A stretch of 64,000 nucleotides of DNA. It comes from Cucumis sativus (Eukaryota > Streptophyta > Magnoliopsida > Cucurbitales > Cucurbitaceae). The stretch lies in NCBI RefSeq assembly GCF_000004075.3, contig NC_026656.2, forward strand, positions 19,912,607 to 19,976,606, in the 5' to 3' direction. Under the pieces are notes generated by a model. It did not search any database and was not told the DNA's origin. It worked only from the letters and a program-made list of their open reading frames with translations. Both the position numbers and the translations under genes were made by a program. This document shows positions 51,140 to 63,554 of the stretch, in pieces. Every line of letters begins with the position of its first letter. Position 1 is the first letter of the stretch.

Positions 51140-54100
51140 TACGGTAACTAATAATAATTCCTTAGGCATCATTCTGATTTTGGAGAAAAAGGTAAAAAGT
51201 TAAAATCATTCATGTTACACCTTACATCATTAATCATTTCCACTTTTGTTTTTATAGTTTGAATAGTGATTGATTTTTCTTTTTTAAATCAAATAAAATA
51301 AAGTAGTAGTAGAATGATGTTTGGTTGAATTGATATGTAAAAGGTTACTAGCGTGAATCTATCTACTTGTTAATTTGTAAAGAAAATATGCTAAAGTCTG
51401 ACAATTAAAAAGGTATCCGAACAAATCAATTAGCATGAGCATTTGTGAGGCATCATAGATTCTTTTGTCGCATCTATATAGAGGTGTATATGTTGTTGAA
51501 CTGCTTAGGTTTGAGACCCATCCTTTAGCATGTAGATTCATTACAATTTACCATGGCTTACATCTTGTTCATTTCAATAAGATGTTTTTTAGAATGTCCT
51601 ATATTTATCCGACTCGACCTCATTTGTTGTGAACCGTCATTCAATATATTTTTCTTTATTTGTTGTAGATTCACATGAGCAATATTCTATATATTTATTA
51701 TAAAACCCCGTAAAGTTATATACGAAGTGTGTTTCATACAAGTCATCGAATGGGTGCTAGTGCAACAAGATAAAGCATCCCAAAATTAAGGGAGTTGTAA
51801 AATACATTAAGGATTGCAAAAGGAATAAGCTTGAAATGGGAACGCGGTTTAGTATATTTAAGGCTAAAGAAAGAAACTTGAAATGAAAACACGATATAGT
51901 CAACTTAACTAAATAAATTAATGTAAATTTGATCATAGCTCAATTGATTACATTATAATAAAAAATATACGTGTAGTGTTTGATTTTAGAGTTTACTTTA
52001 AATACAGTTTCTATATTTAAGAAAGGATACAAGTTTAGTTTTAAAATTTGAGATTCCTTCCCATTCAATTGGCATATTTTTTTTCTTCATACAAACCCTG
52101 TTCGTTTTAATATTTAATGTTAACATCTATTAACTAATTTAAGATGAGAAGAGATTCAAACTAAAACCAAAAACTATATATATTTTTCTTACCATTTCAC
52201 AACGGACTATGGTCTTTTTTATTTAATCAAAATATTTGTAAGTGACCAAATTGTTGAGAATGGAGAAAGGGGTTTGTGTGTTTTCTTTAATAGCAATGCA
52301 ATTGGTTGAGTTTAGAAGGAAATGAACGTTAAAACAAAGATGAGAATGTCTTTTGGTTCACATGAAAATTGACGTTTCCGCCTCTTCACAGTGAAACTCA
52401 ATTCAAGTTTCTTTTAAATGATTGTTTGATTATTTTGGAGTAAGATTTTGACTCCATAGGTCCAAAATCCTCAATTTTAATTTCAGTTAGCCATTTAATG
52501 TATTTATGTGATTTTAGCCGAAACTAATACACTTTAAAATCAATTATTAATTTACTTCAATTTTAATTTGTTGGCAAAGAAAATTAATGATTACTTTTTT
52601 AAAAAATAAATTTAAGATTTATACAAATATTCTTATTAAAATAAATATTTAATATGTTTATCAATTTCTTTACGTTTCTATATCTGAATCAAACGTAATA
52701 TAAAGTTTAAATTAAACTATTAATACACAAATAAATATTTATTTCTAATCAACCGTTCTTAATAGAGGAATTGTCCTTGAAAAGAGAAGAAAATATATTT
52801 GATTTTCAATACCGGAAAAAAACCATCTCACCATCTTGTAATTGAAATTAAAGAGGTATTCGTGCAGGGAGGTCAAGAAAGAGAACGAGAAGAACATGGT
52901 CTAACCTATTTTCTCAATTCGATCCAAAATTTTCAATCTAACTCTCATAGTAAATCGAATTTTTCACGTCACGGATTCTTTTAGTAAAAGATTAAAGAGA
53001 GAAAATAAGGAACTACCAGACAGTAGAGAAGAGTTGAGAGATAGGGAAGTTAGGGAAAAAATAAAGTGAGAAATAGAAAGTAGAAAGCAAGAGTGTAATT
53101 AAAATATTTTTCTATGTCTTTTAATTAAAATGCTTTTTTTTATTTATTTTCAAGAAAATAATTTTCTAAAAAGATTAAATTCAAAATAAAGGAAAGTTAT
53201 AATAACAACTTCCAAAGAATACAAGGAGAAAATATATTAATAAAATAAAATAAATAAATAAATTGGACAAAATACAGACTACAGTTAATTTTAATTTATA
53301 TTGAAAAACCTCCATTCTAAAATTGGTTTTTATTATTAAAAAATTAATATTGTTTTAAAATGGTTATTTGGCATGAATTTATGTAAAAAATTCCAATTCA
53401 TTTTTTTTTGTTTGTTTTTAGTTTCACTAAAAAAATCTAGTGATAATCGATTAAGATAGATGTCTATCACTTATATACACTTATAATTATTCTCTTATTT
53501 AAAAATTGTGAGATTTTGATAGTATTTTCAGAAAAAGCAACCTTCTCCCATTGACAACAAAATAGCTTTTAGACCTATGGATGTTAATTAATATTATATT
53601 TATTTAATTAAAGAAACTGATGGAGTCTTTGTCAAATATTTAAAAACAAAATCAAAAATTTGACAATGATTACTTAGTTATTTTAAAAAGATTTAGCTAG
53701 AACAGGGAGTGTTTTGAGTTTTGAAATTAGATTCGAAAAATAACTAAATCAGGAGGAAAAAACAATAATTAAAGTAATTAATCACAAATTGAAAAAAAAA
53801 CGAGTAAGTAATGAGTAGTGAAAATAGAGAACAAGAACCAACAATTACAAATGATAGTATTAAATTGTCATGTAAGATATCTATGTGTAGGATGAATAGA
53901 TATGTATTGAAGTGTCTTTAATATAAATATACTATAAACCATAGTTGGATTTACAACGTTTTAATTTAGATTTATTTGGAATATTGGATTAAGGGAAAAT
54001 AAAAGCCACCAAGATCCACGGTAGCAGAAAAAAGGGTAGAAATTCTGACGCTTGACGGAAGAGCATAGCGACTGGACAAAAGCAAGAATAATTCGCATTT

Positions 54101-54240
54101 CGTAATACAATACCGAATTAAGAAGAAACCAAACCCGGATGAACCTGCCCATTCCCAATTCAACTACAATCAAATTTTAGATATAGTGCTAAAGAAAAAA
54201 CCCATAATTTCTAAATCAGACGGGGAACAAGACGATCCCC
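51140..54240. other. Intergenic, divergent promoters
   Basis: About 3.1 kb of AT-rich DNA between the REN1-like gene (minus) and the next gene (plus). The left end carries GC-richer promoter sequence with a TGACGTGGA motif near 51114. I see no open frame or element that I can support. Confidence 0.6.
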
Positions 54241-54303
54241 ATGGTTTTCAATCAAACCAACAATCGTCTTTGAAGATCGAACCGAGCTTCTTCATCCCGG
54301 ACC

Positions 54304-57300
54304 ATGGAGCTTCAGGTGTCCAAACCCACCTCAGATTTCGTCGATAATAGTAAGAGGAAGAATTTGGAGGGCCCAACTGGTGATCGGGTTCGCGTGAAGA
54401 AGAAGACTTTGCAGGCTGTGCTGGAGCAGTGTCAGAGAGCTCTTGAATCGCTGAATGAGTCCAACGCTGACGATGAAAACGAGGGGAATGATGTGGATGA
54501 AGGTCAAGATGAAGATGTTCGGGGAGGGGAGGGTTCTGGGTCTGTGCCCCGTGACCGGGAAGCCGACGAGGTAAGGGGGTTTTCTACGATTCTATAATTT
54601 TTGTAGTTCTGGGGATTCATAACTCAGAAGTATTGTATTGCATCTGGGTTTGGATAATTTAGCACAATAATTACGGCTGCTTTTTAATTGGGAATTCTTG
54701 CCTGAAAGTTTGGCTTGATTGCTGAGGTATCTGATTTAGAAGAATCTACCATCATGATTGTGAAGATGCTACGTGACTCTAATGGTTTCTAAAAACAGGA
54801 ACTTCAGTCTGTTTCTCCTTTTTGTTTTGCACTGCTCTGTGAGATTGAATACAGTATGAGATAAACTTCCTCTGTTTTTGATATATTAGCTTATGGTAGT
54901 TTCTCGTCTGATATTGAATTGGAGTAACTTTCTATGGATGCCTCCACGATTCAAGTGGTACTTTTAATGGTTCAGCTTCAGGATGTTAAGTGCAGAGTAT
55001 AGGATGTAAGATTGGTCTGAAATTGGCTTCAACGATTGGGTTATAGTTGCCTGGAAGCAATTCGTAATGAAAAATCTTTTTATGTTCGTCTTTTTTTAGG
55101 ATCTGTTTGTTTCTTGTTCCATTGAAGTTTTTTATGTATGTTATCAGTGATGGGACTGGTCACGTTGAGGGCATTAATTTTCATTATTTTGGAAGTCTAA
55201 TTGACAGCAGCTCGCTAAATATAAGCTTATTTAGAGAAAATGTGAAATACAGTAACTGCTTAAGGTGTTTTTTGTTTATATTGGAAACGTGTGTCAATTC
55301 AAGTAATATCATTCATTTGGAGAGAACGTGAAATACAACGACCTATTAAGGCCTTATTTCTGAAAAGTGGTAACTAGGATCCTCCATCCATTCAATAGTC
55401 CTGTCATTGAAATAGATGGAAGTTTGATGGCAATTGCTAAGAATATGTTCCTTTTCCCTTAAACCACCTATGTAAATTCTTGGTTGAAGTTAGATGTCTG
55501 AAATTCTTTCTACATAGATTGTTTTGTTTCATTTGTTGGAATTTGAATCTATCTGTACTTTAAATATCATGATCCGTGGCACTGACATGAAGACACTTTT
55601 CTGCAGTTGTGTGATCTTCTTAAATCTAAAGTTGAACGTCATGACTTTCTTGAAAAGCTAGAGGATGCTCAAGCATCAGTTCCACAAAATACATTTGGTA
55701 TGTCTTCAGATCAGTTCTTAATCATGGGCTTATCAGGGAATTCCAACCAGATTGTAGTTATTCCCTCAGGGACATCCGATAAAATTGAAACAAGCAGATT
55801 TTACATTTATGCTCTTGAAGATGGATATTTAGATTTCACTGGACCATATAAGATAAACATTTTTTTTACTTATGGCATGATCGGTGAATTATTATTATTC
55901 ATTTCATTTCATTTTTATTTCGTCTTTTCTTTGTAATGGTAGAAGAATGTAGTTCTTGGGATTTGGTCAGTGACGTGGATCTGTGGGAAAGTGATGATGC
56001 TCTAGATCAAGAAGGTTATGTCGTTGTGAAACAAGAGGATATAGTTGATGGTATTGCTTGTTTCATGGCTGCATACTTATTGTCCTTGAAGGAAACCAAG
56101 GTAAACTCACAATGGCTCTCTTTCTCTCCCTCTCTCACGTACACACACAAGCACACAGGATAAAGGATGGTGATATTTATTGTCTTTTGGCAAGTTAATT
56201 ATTAAGTATATTATAATCCGTGGTTGAAGTTTGAGAAATTTTGGTGGTCGCTAGTTTTAAGTGAATTTTGGGGGTGTGGTTTGTGGAATTTTAATTATTT
56301 TGTGTTTTATGTTTTGGTAGTTGGATTCAAATATATTTTTTCTCTTCCTTTTTAATTTAATTTTATGCTTTATTACTTTTTTGTGGGGTGGGGTGGGGGG
56401 AGGGGATTCTCCATTGTTGATCTGATCGATCTCTAGTTCTCTGTCTCTAAAAAAAATGATGGGAAATGAAGGACATTATGCATAACAGGGCAAAGCTACA
56501 ACCCAGGGGATAAGAGGCATCCCCATTCCCAAAGTAAGGGTTCCAAAAAAACATTTCAATCTCAGTTAGCAGGGTCTAAAGAGTAGTTACAAAACAGCTT
56601 GTGTTGAGCCAGAACTACAGGCCGTAAACTGTTCCTCTAGTGTCCAATTGTTTTGCCGATTTTCATTTTAAATGTTATTGACATTTATGGATCTGACTGT
56701 GCTGGGTGAAATGGATAATAATGTTGGTGATATATAATTAAATTTGCCTTCAACCACTAGCGTAAGCTTTTGGATGAATTGGTGGTTTAATATGGTATCA
56801 GAGTAGGTGGTCCAGGGAGGTTCTGTGTTCAAGCCCCTGCATTGTCGTTTTCTCCCCAATTAAAATCAATTTCCACTTATTGGGCATTTCAAATATTTCA
56901 AGCCCACAAGTGAGGGGGAGTGTTAGTGATATATAATTAAATTTGCGTTCAACCACTAGCTTAAGCTTTTGGATGAATCGGTGGTTTAATAAATAATGAT
57001 CATTATATCCCTCAAAATCTCATGTTTGTCTTACTGATTCTGGTTTGTAAACTATAATACTCCCATAGAGTTCCTTGTGGATAACAAAAAGAGAGTAGCA
57101 ACTGGCGATTTATTTTTCATATTTATCTTGTCTTTGAACAGGCATTATTTATATGATCCTACATTCAACATTTTCATTGGTTCTCATTGTCTTGCAGGAA
57201 TTGTCACCTAACCAACTTCAGAATGGTGAGTCTTGCCGCATTTTCTTGTTGGCATGATGGTTTTAGATTTCAGTAGATCACAATCAATGTTGCAGAGCTC

Positions 57301-58161
57301 AGTAATGTGGGCTTTTCACCCTAAAGAGGGCATTGAAATGGTTGAAAGCTGCTTCAACCCATTGGGTAGGGTATCTGGAGATTGTCCATCAGCCTACCCA
57401 TTTCCCAACCAATGTCGTGGGTGAAAATGTTCAGAGGGTCTTGGTCGAGTTTTTATCAAATATTTACTCTTTTCACGTTGGAGTTCAGATTATTGCTTTA
57501 AGCATCTTGGTTCTGGTCTGATAAGATCTTGAATCTCATGCAGCCCTTTGCAAAACATTCTCAGTGAAGAAGAGAAAAGGAAAACTCAGGAAGGCATGGG
57601 ATGGAAGCAAGGTCATTTATAATGTGGCATCTTGGGGAGCTACTGCAGTTGGGTATGTTAATTAACTGATTTGACTGAATAATATCATATAAAAAGAACT
57701 ATTGCATTTAGCACTCAATAACTCTTCATTTTATATACCACTAAGAGGATTAAACCATTGTTGCTTGATGTGTTCCCTTCAACCGTTCTTTATTTATTTT
57801 AGTACAACAAAAGCAGAATCGGAAGATTCAAACCTCTAAACTCAAGGAAAGTGATAGATACTATTTGCCATCAAGTTATGTTCATGTTGAAAGATCTTGA
57901 TATTATTTACATCAACTGGTCCTTGAATTTCTTTGTTTGAAATATTCATGTTCATACTAAAGGGTTTTTATTTTTGCCATGTGTTCATAATCAATTAGCT
58001 TAACATTTTGAATATCCTCTTTTGAAACTGAAAAATGCAAATATTTTCTTCTTCTGATATTTGCAACTGATATGCACAGGATATACCAGAACCCTGTGAT
58101 TCTAAATGCTGCTTCTAAAGCCTTCTGGACCTCATGCCAAGTAATATCAAAGCTTCTCTAG
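54304..58161 (+). CDS. Small acidic plant protein, At4g24590-like
   Basis: Six exons join in phase: 54304-54570, 55607-55697, 55943-56100, 57198-57225, 57544-57652, 58080-58161, giving 244 residues. I do not recognise a named domain. A short basic N-terminus leads to a predicted coiled helix (VKKKTLQAVLEQCQRALESL, about 31-50), an Asp/Glu-rich stretch (about 54-75), a second helical part (LCDLLKSKVERHDFLEKLEDA), then WDLVSDVDLWESDDA and a C-terminal block with KAWDGSKVIYNVASWGATAV and ILNAASKAFWTSC. Position next to REN1 matches At4g24590 in Arabidopsis, which as I recall is labelled a Mediator-related protein; that function is unproven here. Exon 2 could read through its donor in frame to 55933, but the GTATGT donor and phase favour splicing. 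Confidence 0.75.
56722..56991 (+). mobile_element. Complete 270-bp TRIM retrotransposon
   Basis: Terminal-repeat Retrotransposon In Miniature. Two 71-base direct LTRs lie at 56722-56792 and 56921-56991, starting TGTTRGTGATATATAATT and differing at four positions. Immediately after the left LTR is TGGTATCAGAG (56793-56803), the primer-binding site complementary to initiator methionine tRNA. Just before the right LTR is a purine tract GTGAGGGGGAG. A 5-base target duplication AATAA flanks it (56717-56721 and 56992-56996). It has no coding capacity. It lies in intron 3 of the host gene, same strand. Confidence 0.92.
56793..56803 (+). promoter_or_regulatory. TRIM primer-binding site (tRNA-iMet)
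   Basis: TGGTATCAGAG directly follows the left LTR. This is the standard plant LTR-element PBS for initiator tRNA-Met. Confidence 0.9.
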
Positions 58162-59964
58162 TATACTCTGTCTTTCCCATTGTAAATATCCTATGCTCAA
58201 ATGCATTATCTGGAAAAGAAATTGTTGTTCTTTTGGTTTATTCTTTCATGCCTCAGGTTGATTATTTTCATGAAGAACACACTCTTGTAAATATCTATTT
58301 CTTCTGTTAGGATATGGTCATTTGGATGAAAATTTATGTATTTATGGTAGCAACTATTGTCTGTAATTGAACCCTTTTTTCTCACATGGAAGCAAGCACT
58401 GCAATATATTATGATTTGATAGAGATTCTATGGTTTACAAATTAAGATTGTGTTATGTGCTTTCTGCTGTGTGAATTGGAGAATACGTCTGGTTTCCTTT
58501 GCTTGTTTGGATGCTATTTCAGGACTTCTCTTGTAACCACAAAAATTGTTTACAATTTTATGACATTAATTTCATTTTTTTAAAAGGAAAAAAAGAATAC
58601 TTTTTCTCATTTTTCATATTTGGTACTCTTGAGAAAAGATTCTGCCACATGTGCCAGCACTTTGTAAGTTGTAACTGACTTCAACTTGGATGGTCCAATA
58701 TTATGATGCCGATAGTTTCATGTGAGGTTGTACAATTTTCGGAAGTGTATATATATATATATATAGTTTTATATGTATTAATCGTAAGGTTTAAATTTTG
58801 AGTTTTACGTCTAATTATATTTTAGACTTTCAATTTCGTTTTAGCTTATTATATACAAAATTAAAACTTAGAAATACTAACATTTTATATTGGAAATTTT
58901 ATTTAGAAGTTTAGATGATAGCCAGCGAACGTGGAATCACGGTGAATTAGGGGTTTGGTGGATTAATATTAGTGAGGTTTTAGATTAGTGAAATTGTGCA
59001 TTAAAAAGAAAATATGGTAAAGTGTATTAGTATTTAAAACATTAATTTAATTCAACTAAGAAAATGCTAAATTGATAGAACCCATAAGAATTTTGTTGAC
59101 CAATATTAATATTTAAGACATCAATTGAATACAACTTTTATAAAGGGGAAAAAATGAATCTCATATGCCTAAGAATTAGAGATGAGCCGTATATGTAATT
59201 GGAAGCATTGAAAGAAATGAACAATGGAAATGCAAATATCTTTCTTTTTATGTGTTGTGGCAAATAAAGAAAACAAGAAGGGATTTTGTCGTCATTGGTA
59301 AGTGCATGGGGATGTTTCTTAGTCTTTATGGTTTTTAACGCATTTTTCCAAAACAAAATTAAACATTGCGATGTGACAAGATGGATTTTTAAGACAATAA
59401 TATAGTATTTAACTTTTAACAATTGTGTCTTAGTTTTATAAAGATATCCGAAATTATTTATTTCGATGACTACGCTTGTTCCTAGGAAAAATAGTTGAAT
59501 TCTGGAAAATACTCTTTTTATATATTAAAAAATATAGTAAAAAAAGTAACAAAGAAAATAGAAGACCGAAAACTAAATGGTTACCAATCGTGATAGCTGC
59601 TAGCCATGTTTGCAGTATTACACCAAAGAAAAGGGGAGGATCTTGTCTAAATGCCTTGGAATGGTGTATTATCTCAACAAAACCCTCCTAATTTCCTGTG
59701 CAGTTATAGATAATAAGTATTTCAACTAGAGCTATTTGAGAGTCGTGTTGGCCTCTTATTCTTGATGCCAAGATATTTATTTGTATCAAGAAGAAATGAG
59801 CATTTGATATTGGGGCAAAAAAAAGCTCTCATAAGATTATTTGAGATAATTCCAGAGATGAAAACTCTGAGAGCCTGAAGTGACATGAACAGCAAAAGTA
59901 CTTTCAATTTTATTAAGAGATCCAAACAGCATGAGATATAAGAACAATTACTGCTGTTTTTAGG
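58162..59964. other. Intergenic, convergent 3' ends
   Basis: About 1.8 kb between the stop of the At4g24590-like gene and the stop of the phosphoglucose isomerase gene. It contains a (TA)n run near 58748-58764. Short open frames (for example 59476-59691) have no recognisable motif. No gene is supported. Confidence 0.6.
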
Positions 59965-62900
59965 TTAAGCATACAGATCATCAACATTACACTCTCCAAG
60001 GAATACCTTAATGCTGCGAGGTGAACCACAAGAGCCTTCAGCAATCAGTGCTCTATCATTGGCGGCCATGTGAGCGATAATCTTGTAAATCATTTCAATC
60101 TGTAGCAGTAACACAAATTAGCTAGTAGTCAGCAAAGAAAATATGTTGTTTAAAAAGTTCATAAAATGAGTATACGGACTACTTACATCCTCAGGAGCAT
60201 GACAACGTTCAGCTACTTCATCAAGTGTCAATGGTTCCACAGGTTCTTTACAGCTGAGAGAGAGAGAGAGAGTGAGTGAGAGATACAGAGAATCCCAATT
60301 ATCACAGAGAAGGCTTAAAAATTTCGTGCAGGGGTAGTGTAGCCGATGTGGAAACAGGGAGAGACTAAGCCAATCAGGAAGTTGCCTAGCGAACACTATA
60401 GACGGGGGTGGTTCCAAAGATTGCGTATTCAATTTTGCTACTAAAAATGGCATGCCTAAGGATCTATTAGACCTCCAATCCAGAAGGTATATTCAAGTAA
60501 GGGGAAAAAGGGAATTGTGGCTAACTTTTAGAGTACTTTCTATTGAAGTGTTGTTTGGTTGGGAGTTATAGCTCCTTTAGCCAGTCCTGTTAGCTTTGGT
60601 TTAATTCTTGTGCTTTTTCTCAGAGTAGAAAATTCTTGAATTTCGTGTGGTTTTTGAATGTTTCTGGTTTATTTCTATAATTGTTGAGTATAACAACTGT
60701 GGAGGTAGGGGATTGAACCTCCAACTTCTAGATAGAAGGTCATGCCAATTACTACCGAGCCAAGCTCGTTTTGGTAAGATCTCTCAAATTGTTAACTCCT
60801 AGTGTTAATTTTTCTTGTGAAATTAGTGAAATTGATGGGGATTTCTATCAGGATCTTATTTCAGAAAATGATGCATTGCATGAAAAAAACTGGGTCTTTT
60901 AAACAGATATACCTGGCCTCATTAAGTACTGCCAAGACACGCTTTTGGAGAGCAAGCACTTCCCCTGCAGCTTTCTTCCCAGCTTCCACACCTGAGATAG
61001 GATTTGATCAATGCAAAAGCAGAACTGAGGTGAGGATGGTTATCGAATCAATTTTGCAGAGTTCATTTTCATTTTAAGAAGCCAAAATGAAAGCACATGT
61101 AAACAAAAACATTAGAAGAGAAAAGACTGAATGTTGTGCTAAAGAAATATTGTATTTACCAGGTTGATGGTATGCATTAATGTTGATAATGCTGGCATAT
61201 AATCCAACAGCTCTTTCATAAAGTGCTACCATTCCGCCTACAGATCTAGGAGTCACTTCTTGAACAGTGACTGAGATGGACTCCCTATCATTAGCATAGA
61301 GTGCAGATCTTGTTCCCTGAACAAGCCTCAAACAATTAACGGGAGCAAAAAATTGAAGTCTTTTGAGAGGCCAAAACAATTGAACTAACCATTTGTTATA
61401 GAAGCAAGATAATAGTAAAACTAGGATGCCTTATGTAAACCTAACCTGTAGCATACCAAAAAGGTAGTCACCACATGTAACACCTGGCTCAAGCTCCCAG
61501 TCATGACCAGGGGGCCTATCACGTAGCACTTCGATAAATGTCACGAAGAAATTATGCACGCCTTCTCTCAATTGTTGAATGTAGCTGCATAAAGTAATCT
61601 GCATTAGGTGAATACACCTTACCATTACAAGGTATATAAATTCCAATAACTAGTAGAAATCTTACGCATGTTGATCTGTACTCCCTTTATTTCCATATAC
61701 TGTAAGCCCCTGATTAACCTGTGGAAAGAAGTGAATTTAGTAAACCATATTGTTATCCAAAGCATCTTTTATATTAATAATCATTCCAAGGATGGTTTAC
61801 AGCAACAACGGAATAGTATTATTGTAAATCTTTTATATTCATGTCAATGAAAGCATATCCAATGATGGCAAAGGTTGAATGCGAAACACATATCAAGTGT
61901 GTCCAAAATGCCTACAAACCCTTCTCAATATCATTTTGTTCATCGTGGAAAAAAATCAAATTTCCTCCCCGTTGGTATCAACTGTGCTTTGGGGTTTCAG
62001 GCAGGTAATAGTTTTTAAAAAAATATTTTGACAAGAAACAACTGGCGGTAGTTTTTGTATCTTTCTGATTTTCTCCCATTTGATAAACAAGAATAAAAAA
62101 CATTAATCTTCCTAAATGTTGCAGATACCCGATTTCCATCAAGGTCAAACTCTTTTCCAAGGGATTCCATGACCAGTTGCTGCAAATAACGACTAAACAA
62201 TAGCAGACTGTCCTTGTATGGAAGAACAACCATATCCTGAAGAAAGAAAACAGGAATAAATTAACTATGGTTAAATAGTAGCAACGAGTTTCAAGACTAA
62301 AGAATAAAGAGGCAAGATTGTCTACCTTAGATCCAACCCCATCAGAAGCCCAATACCAGCACAAAGCAAGCAATGCTGCAGGATTATTTCTAATCTGAAC
62401 AACAGATGATGCAACATAAGTGTGTTATTATTTGATTACGAAGAGAGAGCAGATAGGGTCATATGTAAAATAAAGTGAAAAACAAAAACTGGGGAAGTAG
62501 AACCATCAAGAAACAGCCACCAAATAATAAGAATAAGAAACTAAAACAGATCAAAGAACAAGACTACTGCATGCAAGGTACAGTATTAAAAATTAAGGAA
62601 TTTTTCTCACCTCAGTTGATCTAGTTGCATTATCCATCAAAGCAGCACCAGCAAGCATTTCTCGAATGTCAATTCCCTGTTGTAAGTTTCACTTGTAAGG
62701 ACAACCCAAAAGATGGGGAAGTCATGGGTTTAAATGCTTACAGCCACTCACCTGAAGTGCAGCTGGAAGAAGACCAACAGCAGACATTTCTGATGTTCTA
62801 CCACCCACCCAATCAAACATTGGGAACCTGGCTAACCAACCCTCAATCCTTGCAGTATTATCCAGCAGTGAATTTTCTTGTGTTACCGCAACACCCTAGG

Positions 62901-63554
62901 TAAAAGACCACGTGTTGGGTCATTATTGAAAGCTTATACTATAGAAAGTAAAACCATTTATGTTATATAAGTCTAAAAGAACTTGAAAGGAATAATTAAA
63001 ATTATTTATTTAAAAAAAAAAACAACAAAAAATCAAAACAAACCAGAATAGTACAGTTAGGGCTGGGGAATGCGATCTACCAACTTTGTGATTAATAACA
63101 CATACATGTGCAAGTTGAATTATGCTCTTTATGGTAACATATTAATTTCCTGAAGCACTAGATGATTACAAAAAGAAGATGGAAAGCTTAGTTCTTGTTT
63201 CAAAAGAAGCACAAGATGATTAGGCTTGAGCATGGAAATGCAAGGAAATTTGTTTTTAAAAAATGTTGGAGATAAAAAGATGCAATATATCTATTTAAAC
63301 ATCAGAGAATGCAAGACTTGCGAGTTGATTTACACCCAAACAGTGATTGTGCAGTATGTTATCATGATCTATAATCACAATTAGAAATTAACACATGAGA
63401 GAATCTCTGGAACACTCAGAAAAAGAAGATAAAACTAATATTAGCAGAAAGAAAAACCTGAGATCAAAACCTGTTTTGCAAAATCCAAGCCAGCCTCGCG
63501 AAAAGCCTTCTGTACTTCCAATAAACCATTTCTAGTTTCAGGGGTGCCTCCACT
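59965..63554 (-). CDS. PGI1: Plastid glucose-6-phosphate isomerase, C-terminal part (5' end outside window)
   Basis: Interconverts glucose-6-phosphate and fructose-6-phosphate on the way to starch. Eleven exons are visible on the minus strand: 63471-63554, 62752-62895, 62611-62676, 62326-62394, 62129-62236, 61666-61718, 61446-61584, 61160-61316, 60913-60991, 60187-60253, 59965-60099. They join in phase to 366 residues ending [11 protein letters not shown], like Arabidopsis PGI1 (613 residues), so about 245 N-terminal residues including the transit peptide lie beyond 64000. Motifs include [10 protein letters not shown] (phosphate binding), FDWVGGRTS (PGI signature), GNKGSTDQH and [13 protein letters not shown]. 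The sequence follows the plastid form, which resembles bacterial enzymes, not the cytosolic one. No breaks are seen. Confidence 0.95.
60690..60775 (-). mobile_element. tRNA-derived SINE-like fragment in PGI1 intron
   Basis: Read on the minus strand, it has a pol III A box (TGGCTCGGTAGT, in 60751-60762) and a B box (GGTTCAATCCC, 60709-60719), spaced as in a tRNA-type promoter. It starts GAGCTTGGCTCGG, as many tRNA-related plant SINE heads do. It does not fold as an intact tRNA as far as I can see. The 3' end is not clear, and no target duplication was found. Confidence 0.55.

Noticed and set aside
55698..55936. In-frame extension of exon 2 of the At4g24590-like gene
   Set aside because: A good GTATGT donor and matching phase with exon 3 favour an intron; the extension looks non-conserved.
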